Assembly (NCBI RefSeq): GCF_014349105.1
Contig: NZ_JACSJI010000001.1
Span: forward strand, 124,001 to 188,000
From: Caulobacter sp. 17J80-11
Lineage (GTDB): Bacteria; Pseudomonadota; Alphaproteobacteria; Caulobacterales; Caulobacteraceae
Direction of reading: 5' to 3'
DNA: 64,000 bases
The translations under genes were made by a program, and so were the position numbers. Positions 25,249 through 33,152 of the stretch are shown here, piece after piece. Below the pieces are notes generated by a model. It was not told the DNA's origin and ran no database searches. It was given only the letters and a program-made list of their open reading frames with translations. The number at the start of each line of letters is the position of its first letter. The first letter of the stretch is position 1.

Positions 25249-25265
25249 ATCAGTGGGTCCGCCCC

Positions 25266-25451
25266 GTGTACGTCTGCAACTGTAACGGAATCCGTGAACG
25301 CGAGGTCCGCGCGGCCATCGACGCGGGCGCCGTGCGTCCGAAACAGGTTTTCGATCGTTGCAACGCCGCGCCTCAGTGCGCCAAATGCGTGTGCGACATG
25401 CGGCGGATGATTCAAGAGTCCGAGGAGGCTCTGCGCTTCGCCGCCGAATGA
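25266..25451 (+). CDS. bfd: Bacterioferritin-associated ferredoxin
   Basis: Bfd carries a [2Fe-2S] cluster and passes electrons to bacterioferritin to release stored iron. The frame starting with GTG at 25266 encodes 61 residues beginning VYVCNCNGIREREVRAAI. The cluster ligands C4 and C6 (CNC) and C38 and C41 (CAKC) are all present in the Bfd spacing. bfr follows 13 bases later on the same strand. Two Fur-like sites lie within 70 bases upstream. Confidence 0.93.
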   Translation: MYVCNCNGIREREVRAAIDAGAVRPKQVFDRCNAAPQCAKCVCDMRRMIQESEEALRFAAE

Positions 25452-25464
25452 GGAGGCGGGGCTG

Positions 25465-25965
25465 ATGAAGGGCGATCCGGCGATTGTGAAGCTTTTGAAC
25501 GCGGTGCTCACCAACGAGCTGACCGCGGTCAACCAGTACTTCCTGCACGCTCGGATGTTCGAGAGCTGGGGCTTCCACCACCTGGGCAAGATCATCTACG
25601 ACGAGTCGATCGGCGAGATGAAACACGCCGACCGGCTGATCAAGCGGGTGCTCTACCTCGAAGGCCTGCCCAATCTTCAGGACCTGCACAAGCTGCGCAT
25701 CGGCGAGACCGCGGTCGAGTGCATGGGCGCCGACCTGGCGCTGGAGGTCGAGGGCCGCGCCCTTCTGGTCGACGGCGTGCGCGCCTGCGAGGCGGCCTCG
25801 GACTTCGTCAGCCGCCGGCTGCTGACCGACATTCTGGCCGACACCGAAGAGCACATCGACTTCCTGGAGACCCAGCTGTCGCTGGTGGAGTCGCTGGGCG
25901 AGCAGAACTACCTGCAGAGCGCCATGGGCCAGATCCAGACGGACTCCTCGGCCACCGGCAACTGA
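25465..25965 (+). CDS. bfr: Bacterioferritin
   Basis: Bfr forms a 24-subunit iron-storage cage with haem between subunit pairs. The 166-residue protein has the ferroxidase ligand pattern NELTAVNQYF (Glu), DESIGEMKHADR (Glu, His and the haem-ligating Met), LALEVEG (Glu) and DTEEHIDFLE (Glu, His). The ATG at 25465 gives MKGDPAIVKLLNAVLTNEL, the classic start. It pairs with bfd in one transcript and is followed by a strong hairpin at 25979-26005. Confidence 0.97.
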   Translation: MKGDPAIVKLLNAVLTNELTAVNQYFLHARMFESWGFHHLGKIIYDESIGEMKHADRLIKRVLYLEGLPNLQDLHKLRIGETAVECMGADLALEVEGRALLVDGVRACEAASDFVSRRLLTDILADTEEHIDFLETQLSLVESLGEQNYLQSAMGQIQTDSSATGN

Positions 25966-25978
25966 CCCAAGACGGCCC

Positions 25979-26005
25979 GGAGCCTTCCCGCTTCGGGAAG
26001 GCTCC
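25979..26005 (+). terminator. Terminator-like hairpin after bfr
   Basis: GGAGCCTTCCCG (25979-25990) pairs perfectly with CGGGAAGGCTCC (25994-26005) around a three-base loop, 14 bases after the bfr stop. The following AAATTCC is not a U-tract, so termination may be imperfect. The right arm overlaps the first bases of palindromic repeat copy B. Confidence 0.6.
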
Positions 26006-26069
26006 AAATTCCTGGAGTTGGAGCGCGACGGCCGCCGAAACCGGCGTCCACTTTCGGCTGTCGCGCTCT
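26000..26069. repeat. Dispersed palindromic repeat, copy B (70 bp)
   Basis: The element starts GGCTCCAAATTCCTGGAG and has the 49-bp palindromic core GAGCGCGACGGCCGCCGAAA...TTTCGGCTGTCGCGCTCT at 26021-26069. Copy C matches it along the full 70 bp with few substitutions, and the reverse complement of copy A differs by two bases in the core. It sits between bfr and the TspO-like gene. Confidence 0.88.
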
Positions 26070-26132
26070 ATGGCGTCGCCGGAACCGCCGCCGGAGCAAC
26101 CTGTTTCCTCTCCTCTACGGACGGAGAGTTCC

Positions 26133-26699
26133 ATGTTGCAGGCGGGCCGGGACGCCTTGGCTGATTTCCTCAACAGTCGCGATCGCAGCGCCGGCCACGT
26201 GGCGCTGGGCGTGGTGCTGTGCGTCGGGGCCGTCGCCCTGTCGGCGGCCATCGCCGGCCGCAACGCGCCGACCCCGCGCAATCCCCAGGTGAAGGCCGAC
26301 TACGACGCGCTGGAGAAGCCGGCGATGCAGCCGCCGCGCCAGGTGTTCGGCCTGGTCTGGCCGGCCCTGTTCTCCATGCTGACCTGGTCGGGCCTGCGGA
26401 TCTGGAACGCGCGCGGGCCGGAGCGCGACCGCGCGTTTGCGCTGTGGGCGGCGATCCAGGGCCTGCAGGCGCTGTGGATGGCCTGGGGCCCCCGCCATCG
26501 GCTGGCGCAGTTGCTGACCGCCCTGACCACGCTGGGGGCGACGGCGGCCTATGTGAACGCCGCGCGCAAGGTCGACGGCAAGGCCGCGGCCATGGTCGGG
26601 CCGTATGCGGGGTGGATCAGCTTCGCCAACGTCCTGACCGAAGAGCTGTGGCGCAAGAACCGGCCGGCGCAGACGCCGACCCGTCATACCGTCCATTAG
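26133..26699 (+). CDS. TspO/MBR-family membrane protein
   Basis: TspO proteins are five-helix membrane proteins that bind porphyrins and other ligands. The 188-residue product has the family pattern LEKPAMQPPRQVFGLVWPAL in the first loop and helix. It ends with the helix WISFANVLTEELWRKN, matching the common WxxFAxxLNxxxWxxN ending. The ATG at 26133 (MLQAGRDALADF) follows a GGAGAG site. The N-terminus is about 40 residues longer than in minimal TspO proteins. The TAG stop at 26697-26699 lies inside repeat copy D, so the repeat defines the protein's end. Confidence 0.8.
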   Translation: MLQAGRDALADFLNSRDRSAGHVALGVVLCVGAVALSAAIAGRNAPTPRNPQVKADYDALEKPAMQPPRQVFGLVWPALFSMLTWSGLRIWNARGPERDRAFALWAAIQGLQALWMAWGPRHRLAQLLTALTTLGATAAYVNAARKVDGKAAAMVGPYAGWISFANVLTEELWRKNRPAQTPTRHTVH

Positions 26700-26738
26700 A
26701 GCGCGATAGCCGCCGGTTTCAGCGGCCAATGCGCATCA
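26697..26738. repeat. Dispersed palindromic repeat, copy D (deleted, degenerate)
   Basis: TAGAGCGCGATAGCCG followed by CCGGTTTCAGCGGCC matches the reverse complement of copy C with a 10-bp deletion at the loop. The far arm has decayed (AATGCGCATC in place of ATCGCGCTC). Its first three bases are the stop codon of the TspO-like gene. Confidence 0.7.
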
Positions 26739-26739
26739 C

Positions 26740-27366
26740 TCAGACGTCGCCGTAGACCGAGGCGAAGCGCGCGCGCAGCTCGTCCAGGTCGCGCTGGGCG
26801 CGGCTCTCGTCGCGCTTGGCGCGCTCCATGGCGTCCAGCGCCCGCTCGCGGTCGTTGCGCAGGCGCTTGAGGCCGGCGCGGATCGACTCGCGCTCCTGGG
26901 CGGTCAGCTTCGGGTCGGCCAGCCGGCCCTCCTGCTGGCGCATTTCCTTTTCCAGCCGCTCGGCCTCGTAATAGGCGGAGCTCGCGTCGGAGCTGGCGCG
27001 ATCGACGTCCTGTTTGGCCGCGTAGATCAGCTTGCCGTCGGAGTAGCCGGCGAGGAAGTCGGGCTCCAGGTCGGCCGGGCAGACGCCGGCATAGCTCGAG
27101 CCGGCCGCGCCGACCCGGAAGCCCCGCTGCGGCTGGCAGTAGTCGAGCAGCCCCTGCTCGCGGCCGCGCTTCCAGGCCGTGACGTCGGGCTTCACCCCGT
27201 GCGGCGCGCAGGCCTTGGCGTGGTCGTCGACCCGGCTCATCGGCGCGCCAGCCGCGCCGTCGCGCAGGCCAATCCCCTGCCAGTCGCCGGCCAGGCACTC
27301 GTTCTTGTCCAGCGTGGCGCAGCTGCCGAGCAGCAGCAGGGCCGGCACGATCAACAGACGACGCAT
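26740..27366 (-). CDS. DUF2799 lipoprotein
   Basis: The protein starts MRRLLIVPALLLLGSCATLD, with a clear lipobox (LGSC, modified cysteine at residue 16). The DUF2799 pattern follows: ECLAGDWQGIGLRDGAAG, VKPDVTAWKRGREQGLLDYC and PDFLAGYSDGK. The last 90 residues are a charged coiled coil rich in E, R and K (EAERLEKEMRQQEGRL). It is 208 residues long from the ATG at 27366; an upstream ATG at 27405 would spoil the signal peptide. It should be membrane-anchored in the envelope. Its function is unknown. Confidence 0.87.
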   Translation of the reverse strand: MRRLLIVPALLLLGSCATLDKNECLAGDWQGIGLRDGAAGAPMSRVDDHAKACAPHGVKPDVTAWKRGREQGLLDYCQPQRGFRVGAAGSSYAGVCPADLEPDFLAGYSDGKLIYAAKQDVDRASSDASSAYYEAERLEKEMRQQEGRLADPKLTAQERESIRAGLKRLRNDRERALDAMERAKRDESRAQRDLDELRARFASVYGDV

Positions 27367-27421
27367 GGAAACGCTCCCCCCATGTCCCCGGCGGGAAAAG
27401 ACCACAGCTAAGCTGCAGACG

Positions 27422-27452
27422 CAAAAAGGGCCGCGGCGTGAACCGCGGCCCT
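27422..27452 (-). terminator. rho-independent terminator of fba
   Basis: AGGGCCGCGG (27427-27436) pairs with CCGCGGCCCT (27443-27452) around a six-base loop. On the minus strand it is followed by TTTTTG. It lies about 30 bases after the fba stop codon and ends the gap-pgk-fba run. Confidence 0.88.
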
Positions 27453-27480
27453 ACAAAGCGCCTGGATGAAAGCGGGGCCC

Positions 27481-28500
27481 TTAGGCCGCGACCTTCTCCA
27501 TGCCGGCTTCCCACTGGCCCAGAGCGGCCAGGCCGTTCATGCGGGCGCGGTGCAGGAAGGCGGCCTGGGCGGCCGGCACGTTTTCCTTCTTGCCCGACCA
27601 GGCCTTCTGCGGCGCGGCCTGCAGGGCGCGGCCGTAGGAGAAGGTCATCTTCCACGGGAAGCCGCCGATCTTGTTCATGGCGTCCAGGTGGGCGGTGGCC
27701 TGCTCGTCGGTCTGGCCGCCGGACAGGTAGGCGATGCCCGGCACGGCCGACGGCACGGTGGCCTTCAGGGCGGCGACGGTTTTCAGGGCGACTTCCTCGA
27801 CCGAGGCCTGCACCGGCGCCTTCTTGCCGGAGATGACCATGTTCGGCTTCAGCACCATGCCTTCCAGGGCGACGCGCTGCTCGAACAGCTCCTGGAACAC
27901 GGTGGTCAGCACCCAGCGGGTGACCTCGTCGCAGCGGTCGATCGAGTGGGCGCCGTCCATCAGGATTTCCGGCTCGACGATCGGCACGATCTGGTGCGCC
28001 TGGCAGATGGCGGCGTAGCGGGCCAGGGCGTGGGCGTTGGCCTTCACCGCGCCCCAGGTCGGGATGCCGTCGGCGATGTCGATCACCGCGCGCCACTTCG
28101 CGAAGCGGGCGCCGCGCTCGTAGTACTTCACCAGGCGCTCGCCGAGGCCGTCGAGGCCTTCGGTGATGGTCTCGCCCGGGAAGCCCGGCAGCGGCTTGGC
28201 GCCCTTGTCGACCTTGATGCCCGGAACGGCGCCGGCGGCGGCGATCAGCTCGACCAGCGGCGTGCCGTCGGCGGCGTTCTGCCAGATGGTCTCGTCATAC
28301 AGGATCACGCCCGACACGTGCTGCATGCCCTGCGCGCGGAACATCAGTTCGCGGTAGTCGCGACGGTTCTCTTCGGTGTTCTCCACGCCGATGGCGTCGA
28401 ACCGCTTCTTGATGGTGCCGGTGGATTCGTCGGCGGCCAGGATGCCCTTGCCGGGCGCCACCATGGCTTCCGCCACCGCGTTCAGAGCTTGCAGGTCCAT
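27481..28500 (-). CDS. fba: Fructose-bisphosphate aldolase, class I
   Basis: Class I aldolases interconvert fructose 1,6-bisphosphate and two triose phosphates through a lysine Schiff base. The 339-residue protein has GKGILAADESTGTIKKRF near the start. It has EGMVLKPNMVISGKK around residue 220, where the lysine in LKPNM is the expected Schiff-base residue, and a C-terminal GKKENVPAAQAAFLHRARMNG. No zinc-ligand pattern of class II enzymes is present. It is the last gene of the minus-strand order gap, pgk, fba, 55 bases after pgk. Confidence 0.95.
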   Translation of the reverse strand: MDLQALNAVAEAMVAPGKGILAADESTGTIKKRFDAIGVENTEENRRDYRELMFRAQGMQHVSGVILYDETIWQNAADGTPLVELIAAAGAVPGIKVDKGAKPLPGFPGETITEGLDGLGERLVKYYERGARFAKWRAVIDIADGIPTWGAVKANAHALARYAAICQAHQIVPIVEPEILMDGAHSIDRCDEVTRWVLTTVFQELFEQRVALEGMVLKPNMVISGKKAPVQASVEEVALKTVAALKATVPSAVPGIAYLSGGQTDEQATAHLDAMNKIGGFPWKMTFSYGRALQAAPQKAWSGKKENVPAAQAAFLHRARMNGLAALGQWEAGMEKVAA

Positions 28501-28555
28501 AGTCGTAGTCCCTCGATAATCGTTCAGTTCGTTCGGCCGTCGCCCGTCCGGCGAC

Positions 28556-29749
28556 TTAGCCGCGCAGCGCCTCGACGCCCGGCAGGGCCTTGCCTTCCAT
28601 CCACTCCAGGAAGGCGCCCCCGGCCGTGGACACGAAGGTGAAATCGTCGGCCACGCCCGCGTGATTCAGGGCCGCGACCGTGTCCCCGCCGCCCGCCACA
28701 GCGGTAACTGCTCCGCTCTTGGCCAGTTCCGCCGCGGCCTTGGCGGCCGCCACGGTGGCCGCGTCGAACGGCGGCACCTCGAACACGCCCAGCGGGCCGT
28801 TCCAGATCAGGGTCTTGGAGCTCTTCATCGCGTCGATCAGGCGCGCCACGCTCTGGGGGCCGGCGTCCAGGATCTTTTCGTCGGCGCCGATTCCGTCGAG
28901 GGCGCGAACCGTCGCAGCAGCGCCCGGCTTCACCTCGACGGCGACCACCACGTCGACCGGCAGCAGCAGTTCGCAGCCGGCCTTCGAGGCCTCGGCCATG
29001 ATCTCGCGCGCGGTGTCGGCCAGGTCCTTCTCGCAGAGCGAGCCGCCGACGTCGTGGCCTTGCGCGAACAGGAAGGTGTTGGCCATGCCGCCGCCGATGG
29101 CCAGGCGGTCCAGCTTGCCGACCAGGTTCTTCAGCAGGTCGAGCTTGGTCGAGACCTTGGAGCCGCCGACGATGCCCAGCACCGGGCGCTGCGGCTGGCC
29201 GAGCGCGGCGTTCAGCGCGTCCAGCTCGCGGCGCATGCTCTCGCCCGCGTAGGCCGGCAGCAGGCGGGCCACGCCCTCCGTCGAGGCGTGGGCGCGGTGG
29301 GCGGCGGAGAAGGCGTCGTTGACATAGATGTCGCCCAGTTCGGCGAGCTGAGCGGCGAAGGCCGGGTCGTTCTTCTCTTCGCCCTTGTGGTAACGGACGT
29401 TCTCCAGCAGCACGACGCCCTTGGGGGCCAGCGCCGCGATCGCGGCCTTGGCCGGCTCGCCCACGCAGTCGTCGGCGAAGGCGACCGGCTCGCCCAGCAG
29501 GGCCGACAGGGCCGGGGCCACCGGGGCCAGGCTCATGGACGGCACGCGCTCGCCCTTCGGGCGGTCGAAGTGGGCCAGCAGGGCGACCTTGGCGCCCTTT
29601 TCCTGCAGCTTGCGGATCGTCGGGATCGCCACCCGCAGGCGGGTGTCGTCGCTGACCCCGCCGTCCTGCATGGGCACGTTGAAGTCCACGCGCACGAGGG
29701 CGGTCTTATCCGAGAGGTCGCCGGCCTGGTCGAGGGTGCGGAAGGTCAT
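28556..29749 (-). CDS. pgk: Phosphoglycerate kinase
   Basis: Pgk makes ATP and 3-phosphoglycerate from 1,3-bisphosphoglycerate. The 397-residue product shows the substrate-binding [12 protein letters not shown], the [15 protein letters not shown] and [14 protein letters not shown] blocks, [12 protein letters not shown], and the nucleotide region [14 protein letters not shown] and [12 protein letters not shown]. It is complete and in the expected order. It lies between gap and fba, with a strong hairpin in the gap-pgk interval. Confidence 0.97.
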   Translation of the reverse strand: MTFRTLDQAGDLSDKTALVRVDFNVPMQDGGVSDDTRLRVAIPTIRKLQEKGAKVALLAHFDRPKGERVPSMSLAPVAPALSALLGEPVAFADDCVGEPAKAAIAALAPKGVVLLENVRYHKGEEKNDPAFAAQLAELGDIYVNDAFSAAHRAHASTEGVARLLPAYAGESMRRELDALNAALGQPQRPVLGIVGGSKVSTKLDLLKNLVGKLDRLAIGGGMANTFLFAQGHDVGGSLCEKDLADTAREIMAEASKAGCELLLPVDVVVAVEVKPGAAATVRALDGIGADEKILDAGPQSVARLIDAMKSSKTLIWNGPLGVFEVPPFDAATVAAAKAAAELAKSGAVTAVAGGGDTVAALNHAGVADDFTFVSTAGGAFLEWMEGKALPGVEALRG

Positions 29750-29772
29750 CGTGGGCGTGCCCTGAAAAGCGG

Positions 29773-29800
29773 CTCGCCCCGACCGGAAAGTCGGGGCGAG
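29773..29800 (-). other. Intercistronic hairpin between gap and pgk
   Basis: CTCGCCCCGAC (29773-29783) pairs perfectly with GTCGGGGCGAG (29790-29800) around a six-base loop. On the gap-pgk strand it is followed by CCGCTTTTC, a weak U-tract. It may be a partial terminator or a processing/stability element that sets the ratio of gap to pgk mRNA. Confidence 0.65.
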
Positions 29801-29821
29801 GGAACGGATACGAAAAGCGGC

Positions 29822-30829
29822 TTAGAGGAACTTGGCCATCGCCAGAGCGGTGTCGCTCATGCGCGTGGCGAAGCCCCACTCGTTGTCGTACCAGCTCAGC
29901 ACGCGGGCCAGCTTGCCCTCGATCACCTGCGTCTGCGGCAGGGCGAAGGTCGAGGAGGCGGCGATGTGGTTGATGTCCATCGACACGATCGGGTCGTTGG
30001 TCACGGCCAAGACGCCCTTCATCGGGCCTTCGGCGGCGGCGATCATGGCCTGGTTGATCTCGTCTTTGGTCACTTCGCGACCCGGGACGATCTTCAGGTC
30101 GACGACCGAGACGTTCGGGGTCGGGACGCGGATCGACGAGCCGTCCAGCTTGCCCTTCAGCTCCGGCAGCACCAGGCCGACGGCCTTGGCCGCGCCGGTC
30201 GAGGTCGGGATCATGGACAGGGCCGCCGCGCGGGCGCGGTAGAGGTCCTTGTGCATGGTGTCCAGCGTCGGCTGGTCGCCGGTGTAGGCGTGGATGGTGG
30301 TCATGTAGCCGCGCTCGATGCCGCACAGGTCCTGCAGGACCTTGGCCACCGGCGCCAGGCAGTTGGTGGTGCACGAGGCGTTCGACACCACGGTGTCGGC
30401 GGCGGTCAGCACGTCGTGGTTCACGCCGAAGACGATGGTCTTGTCGGCGTTGTCGCACGGGGCGGAGACCAGCACGCGCTTGGCGCCGGCTTCCAGGTGG
30501 GCCGAGGCCTTCTCCTTGGAGGTGAAGATGCCGGTGCACTCGAAGGCGATGTCGACGCCCATTTCCTTGTGCGGCAGCTCGGCCGGGTTACGGATGGCCG
30601 TGACCTTGATCTTGCCGAGGCCGACGTCGATCCAGTCCTCGCCCGAGGTCACGACGCCGGGGAAGCGGCCGTGCACGCTGTCGTAGCGCAGCAGGTGGGC
30701 GTTGGTCTCGACCGGACCCAGGTCGTTGATGGCGACCACTTCGATGTCGCGGCGGCCGTGCTCGACGATCGAGCGCAGGACGAGACGGCCGATGCGGCCG
30801 AAACCGTTGATGGCGACGCGAAGGGTCAT
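29822..30829 (-). CDS. gap: Glyceraldehyde-3-phosphate dehydrogenase, type I
   Basis: GAPDH oxidises glyceraldehyde 3-phosphate to 1,3-bisphosphoglycerate. The 335-residue product starts with the Rossmann motif [12 protein letters not shown] and contains the catalytic [12 protein letters not shown]. It also has the [27 protein letters not shown] and [10 protein letters not shown] blocks. It is the first gene of the glycolytic run. Its 296-bp upstream region, shared with the divergent MarR-GNAT gene, holds two TGCA-N6-TGCA motifs. Confidence 0.97.
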   Translation of the reverse strand: MTLRVAINGFGRIGRLVLRSIVEHGRRDIEVVAINDLGPVETNAHLLRYDSVHGRFPGVVTSGEDWIDVGLGKIKVTAIRNPAELPHKEMGVDIAFECTGIFTSKEKASAHLEAGAKRVLVSAPCDNADKTIVFGVNHDVLTAADTVVSNASCTTNCLAPVAKVLQDLCGIERGYMTTIHAYTGDQPTLDTMHKDLYRARAAALSMIPTSTGAAKAVGLVLPELKGKLDGSSIRVPTPNVSVVDLKIVPGREVTKDEINQAMIAAAEGPMKGVLAVTNDPIVSMDINHIAASSTFALPQTQVIEGKLARVLSWYDNEWGFATRMSDTALAMAKFL

Positions 30830-30957
30830 GAGTGGGTCCTCTGGGGCGGAAAGACGCGCGACATGCGCGCGCGGAAAGGTCGGCGGGCGTTTCGCCCTCG
30901 GGGGCGGTCAAGTCAACCCCTGCGGCGGCTCAACACCGGTGTCCAATTGCTACGGTT

Positions 30958-31051
30958 TTGCATTTGCCTGCAAAGGTTTGGCGCGTTCCGGTCGACATGG
31001 TCGCGCCTAGGCGATGCTGCTGTGGTCCTTGCGTGAATGCAATTTACTGCA
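30958..31051. promoter_or_regulatory. Paired TGCA-N6-TGCA motifs in the gap/MarR-GNAT divergent region
   Basis: TTGCATTTGCCTGCAA (30958-30973) is a perfect TTGCA-N6-TGCAA inverted repeat. TGCAATTTACTGCAA (31038-31052) repeats the TGCA-N6-TGCA spacing. The two centres are about 79 bp apart, near eight helical turns. The arrangement suggests a pair of operators for a dimeric regulator that could loop the DNA. The regulator is unknown. Confidence 0.45.
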
Positions 31052-31091
31052 AACGAATAGATCCGTGTTCGCTTGCCTTTCCCATGTGTGG

Positions 31092-31111
31092 TTATATAAC
31101 GTGATATGTAA
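31092..31111. promoter_or_regulatory. Candidate operator for the MarR-GNAT protein
   Basis: TTATATAAC-GT-GATATGTAA is an AT-rich imperfect palindrome in which seven of nine bases match between the arms. It lies 15 bases before the start codon of the MarR-GNAT gene. MarR proteins commonly bind such palindromes and repress their own gene; the link here is inferred from position. Confidence 0.4.
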
Positions 31112-31125
31112 TTTGGAGGGCGGGC

Positions 31126-32097
31126 ATGCGCGACGACGTCGTGAGCCGGCGGGGGCACCTGTTTCTCGGCAGCCGCTTGAAGCGGATCGGCGAGCGCATG
31201 CAGGCCGACGTGGCCCGCGTCGTCGAGAAGACCGGCCTGCCGATCCAGCCGGCGCAGTACCCGCTGCTCGCCACCCTGGACGCCGAGGGACCGCTGACGG
31301 TCAACGAACTGGCCGACGCGGTCGGGATCAGCCAGCCGGGCGCGACCCGCAGCATCGCGCGATTGATCGAGGTCGGCCTGGTCGAGACCAGCCGCGCCCA
31401 TCGCGACCAGCGCCACAAGACCGTCGCCCTGACCGAAGCCGGGCGGGCGGCCATGGCGCGGTCCAAGCGCGAGGTCTGGCCGGGCATCGACGCGGCCGTG
31501 CGCGAACTGTGCGCCGGCCTGTCCGGCCCGCTGCTGGACCAACTGGGCGCGATCGAGGCCGCGCTCGATCAGGAGACGCTGGACCGCCGGGCCGCACGCG
31601 CCGCGCCGGGGCTCCGGATCCACGCCTGGTCGGACGACCTCGCCCCGCTGTTCCACGACATCAACGCCGAGTGGATCCAGGCCATGTTCGCGCTGGAGCC
31701 GACCGACCGCGCGGTGCTCGAAGACCCTCAGACTCACATTCTCGCGCCCGGCGGCGACATCCTGTTCGTCGAGGCCGACGGCGTGATCGTCGGCACGTGC
31801 GCGCTGCGCCGGTCCGGCGAGGGCGCGTTCGAGCTGACCAAGATGGGCGTGCTGGAGCGGGCGCGCGGGCTGAAAGCCGGCGAGTTCCTGCTGCGCGCCG
31901 CCATTCGCCGCGCCGCGGAGCTGGGGGCCGAGAAGCTCTACCTGCTGACCAACGCCCGGTGCGCGCCCGCCATCCACCTCTACGAGAAGGTGGGCTTCGT
32001 GCACGACGCGGCGATCATGCGCGACTACGGCGCCATCTACGAACGCTGCGACGTGGCCATGCGCTACCGGCCGCCCGTCGAGGCGGCGGCCGCCTGA
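31126..32097 (+). CDS. MarR-family regulator fused to a GNAT acetyltransferase
   Basis: Residues about 1-150 form a MarR winged helix, with GPLTVNELADAVGISQPGATRSIARL as the DNA-reading helix region and a wing at HRDQRHKTVALTEAG. Residues about 165-315 form a GNAT domain. There, ERARGLKAGEFLLRAAIR is the acetyl-CoA-binding region and NARCAPAIHLYEKVGFVH is the C-terminal strand-helix-strand. Such fusions are known, but their substrates are mostly unidentified. The protein is 323 residues long with a GGAGGG site before ATG 31126. It is divergent from gap, with a candidate operator just upstream. Confidence 0.9.
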   Translation: MRDDVVSRRGHLFLGSRLKRIGERMQADVARVVEKTGLPIQPAQYPLLATLDAEGPLTVNELADAVGISQPGATRSIARLIEVGLVETSRAHRDQRHKTVALTEAGRAAMARSKREVWPGIDAAVRELCAGLSGPLLDQLGAIEAALDQETLDRRAARAAPGLRIHAWSDDLAPLFHDINAEWIQAMFALEPTDRAVLEDPQTHILAPGGDILFVEADGVIVGTCALRRSGEGAFELTKMGVLERARGLKAGEFLLRAAIRRAAELGAEKLYLLTNARCAPAIHLYEKVGFVHDAAIMRDYGAIYERCDVAMRYRPPVEAAAA

Positions 32098-32168
32098 CGA
32101 CTGCGACGTCGTGTCGGCGGGGGCGGGGCCGCCCTGCGCGCTAGGTTCGCGCGCGAGGGGGTGGTCCC

Positions 32169-33152
32169 ATGCGTCGCGCGTTCTGCGCCGCCTTTCTGGC
32201 GGCGGTCCTGTCCGCGAGCCCGGCGCTCGCGGCCCAACGGTCGCCGGTCGACGCTCATGCGGCGGCGAACCTGAAGGTGTTCGACACGGTCTGGCGTCGC
32301 GTCGACCGTGACTACTACGACCGCCGCTTCCACGGCATCGACTGGAAGGCCGTCCGCGCCGAGTACCGGCCGAAGGCCGAAGCCGCGGCCGATGAGCCCG
32401 CGCTCTACGCCGTGATCGGGGACATGCTCGGCCGGCTCAAGGACCGGCACGCCTTCGCCAGCAGTCCGGACTTCCTGAAGCGCCGCGCCGCCTCGTCGGC
32501 CGGGGCCTCGGCGGCGGCGCAGACCGGGCCCCGGTCCGGCCGTCGCCCGGCTGAGCTGCGCGACGGCGCCTGGGTCGTGGGCTTCGACGCCTTCGACAAG
32601 GGCTCCGCCGACTGGCTCGCCCAGCAGATCTCGCGCGTGCCCGCGGATGCGCCGCTGGTCGTAGACCTGCGCGGCAACCACGGCGGCTACATTTCCGAAC
32701 TGCGTCGCAGCCTGGCCTGCCTGGCGCCGGAGGGCTGGGTGGTCGTGCGCACCACCTCGCGCCGGGGCTTCGTCGAGTCCGAGCGCGTCGGGGCGTGCGA
32801 AACTCCGCGCCCGGGGCCGATGGCGGTCCTGGTCGGCCTGCGCACCAACAGCTCCGCCGAGCTGTTCGCCGCCGCGATCCAGGAAAGCAGGCGGGGCGCG
32901 ATTGTCGGCGTACGCACCGGCGGAGCCGTTCTGGCGTCGCGGGAGTACCTCCTGCCCGACGGCGGCGAGCTCAGCGTCAGCATCGGCGACGCCCGCACCG
33001 GGGCGGGCGTGCGGCTGGAGGGGCAGGGCGTGAGACCGGACGTCGAGGCGGTCACGACGGGCGGCGACCGTCAGGCGGGGCGCGATCCGGCCCTGGCCCG
33101 GGCCGTCGAGGTCGCGGCCGGCCGCGTCAGCCCCGGACCGGCTTCACCTTAG
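32169..33152 (+). CDS. Exported S41-family protease-like protein without a PDZ domain
   Basis: The 327-residue protein has a signal peptide ([23 protein letters not shown], cleavage near 22). It then shows the S41 N-terminal pattern [30 protein letters not shown]. In the core, [15 protein letters not shown] is followed by [14 protein letters not shown], where the second serine is the likely nucleophile. The segment GVRTGGAVL lacks the lysine that serves as general base in Tsp/CtpA enzymes, and no PDZ domain separates the blocks. It could use a different catalytic set or be inactive. Its 3' end overlaps purT by 26 bases in convergent orientation. Confidence 0.78.
   Translation: MRRAFCAAFLAAVLSASPALAAQRSPVDAHAAANLKVFDTVWRRVDRDYYDRRFHGIDWKAVRAEYRPKAEAAADEPALYAVIGDMLGRLKDRHAFASSPDFLKRRAASSAGASAAAQTGPRSGRRPAELRDGAWVVGFDAFDKGSADWLAQQISRVPADAPLVVDLRGNHGGYISELRRSLACLAPEGWVVVRTTSRRGFVESERVGACETPRPGPMAVLVGLRTNSSAELFAAAIQESRRGAIVGVRTGGAVLASREYLLPDGGELSVSIGDARTGAGVRLEGQGVRPDVEAVTTGGDRQAGRDPALARAVEVAAGRVSPGPASP

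Noticed and set aside
28661-31036. A 791-codon open frame on the plus strand opposite gap and pgk
   Set aside because: It is antisense to two clearly identified glycolytic genes. Its product is His/Arg/Gly-rich with no motif, which is the usual shadow of GC-rich coding DNA.
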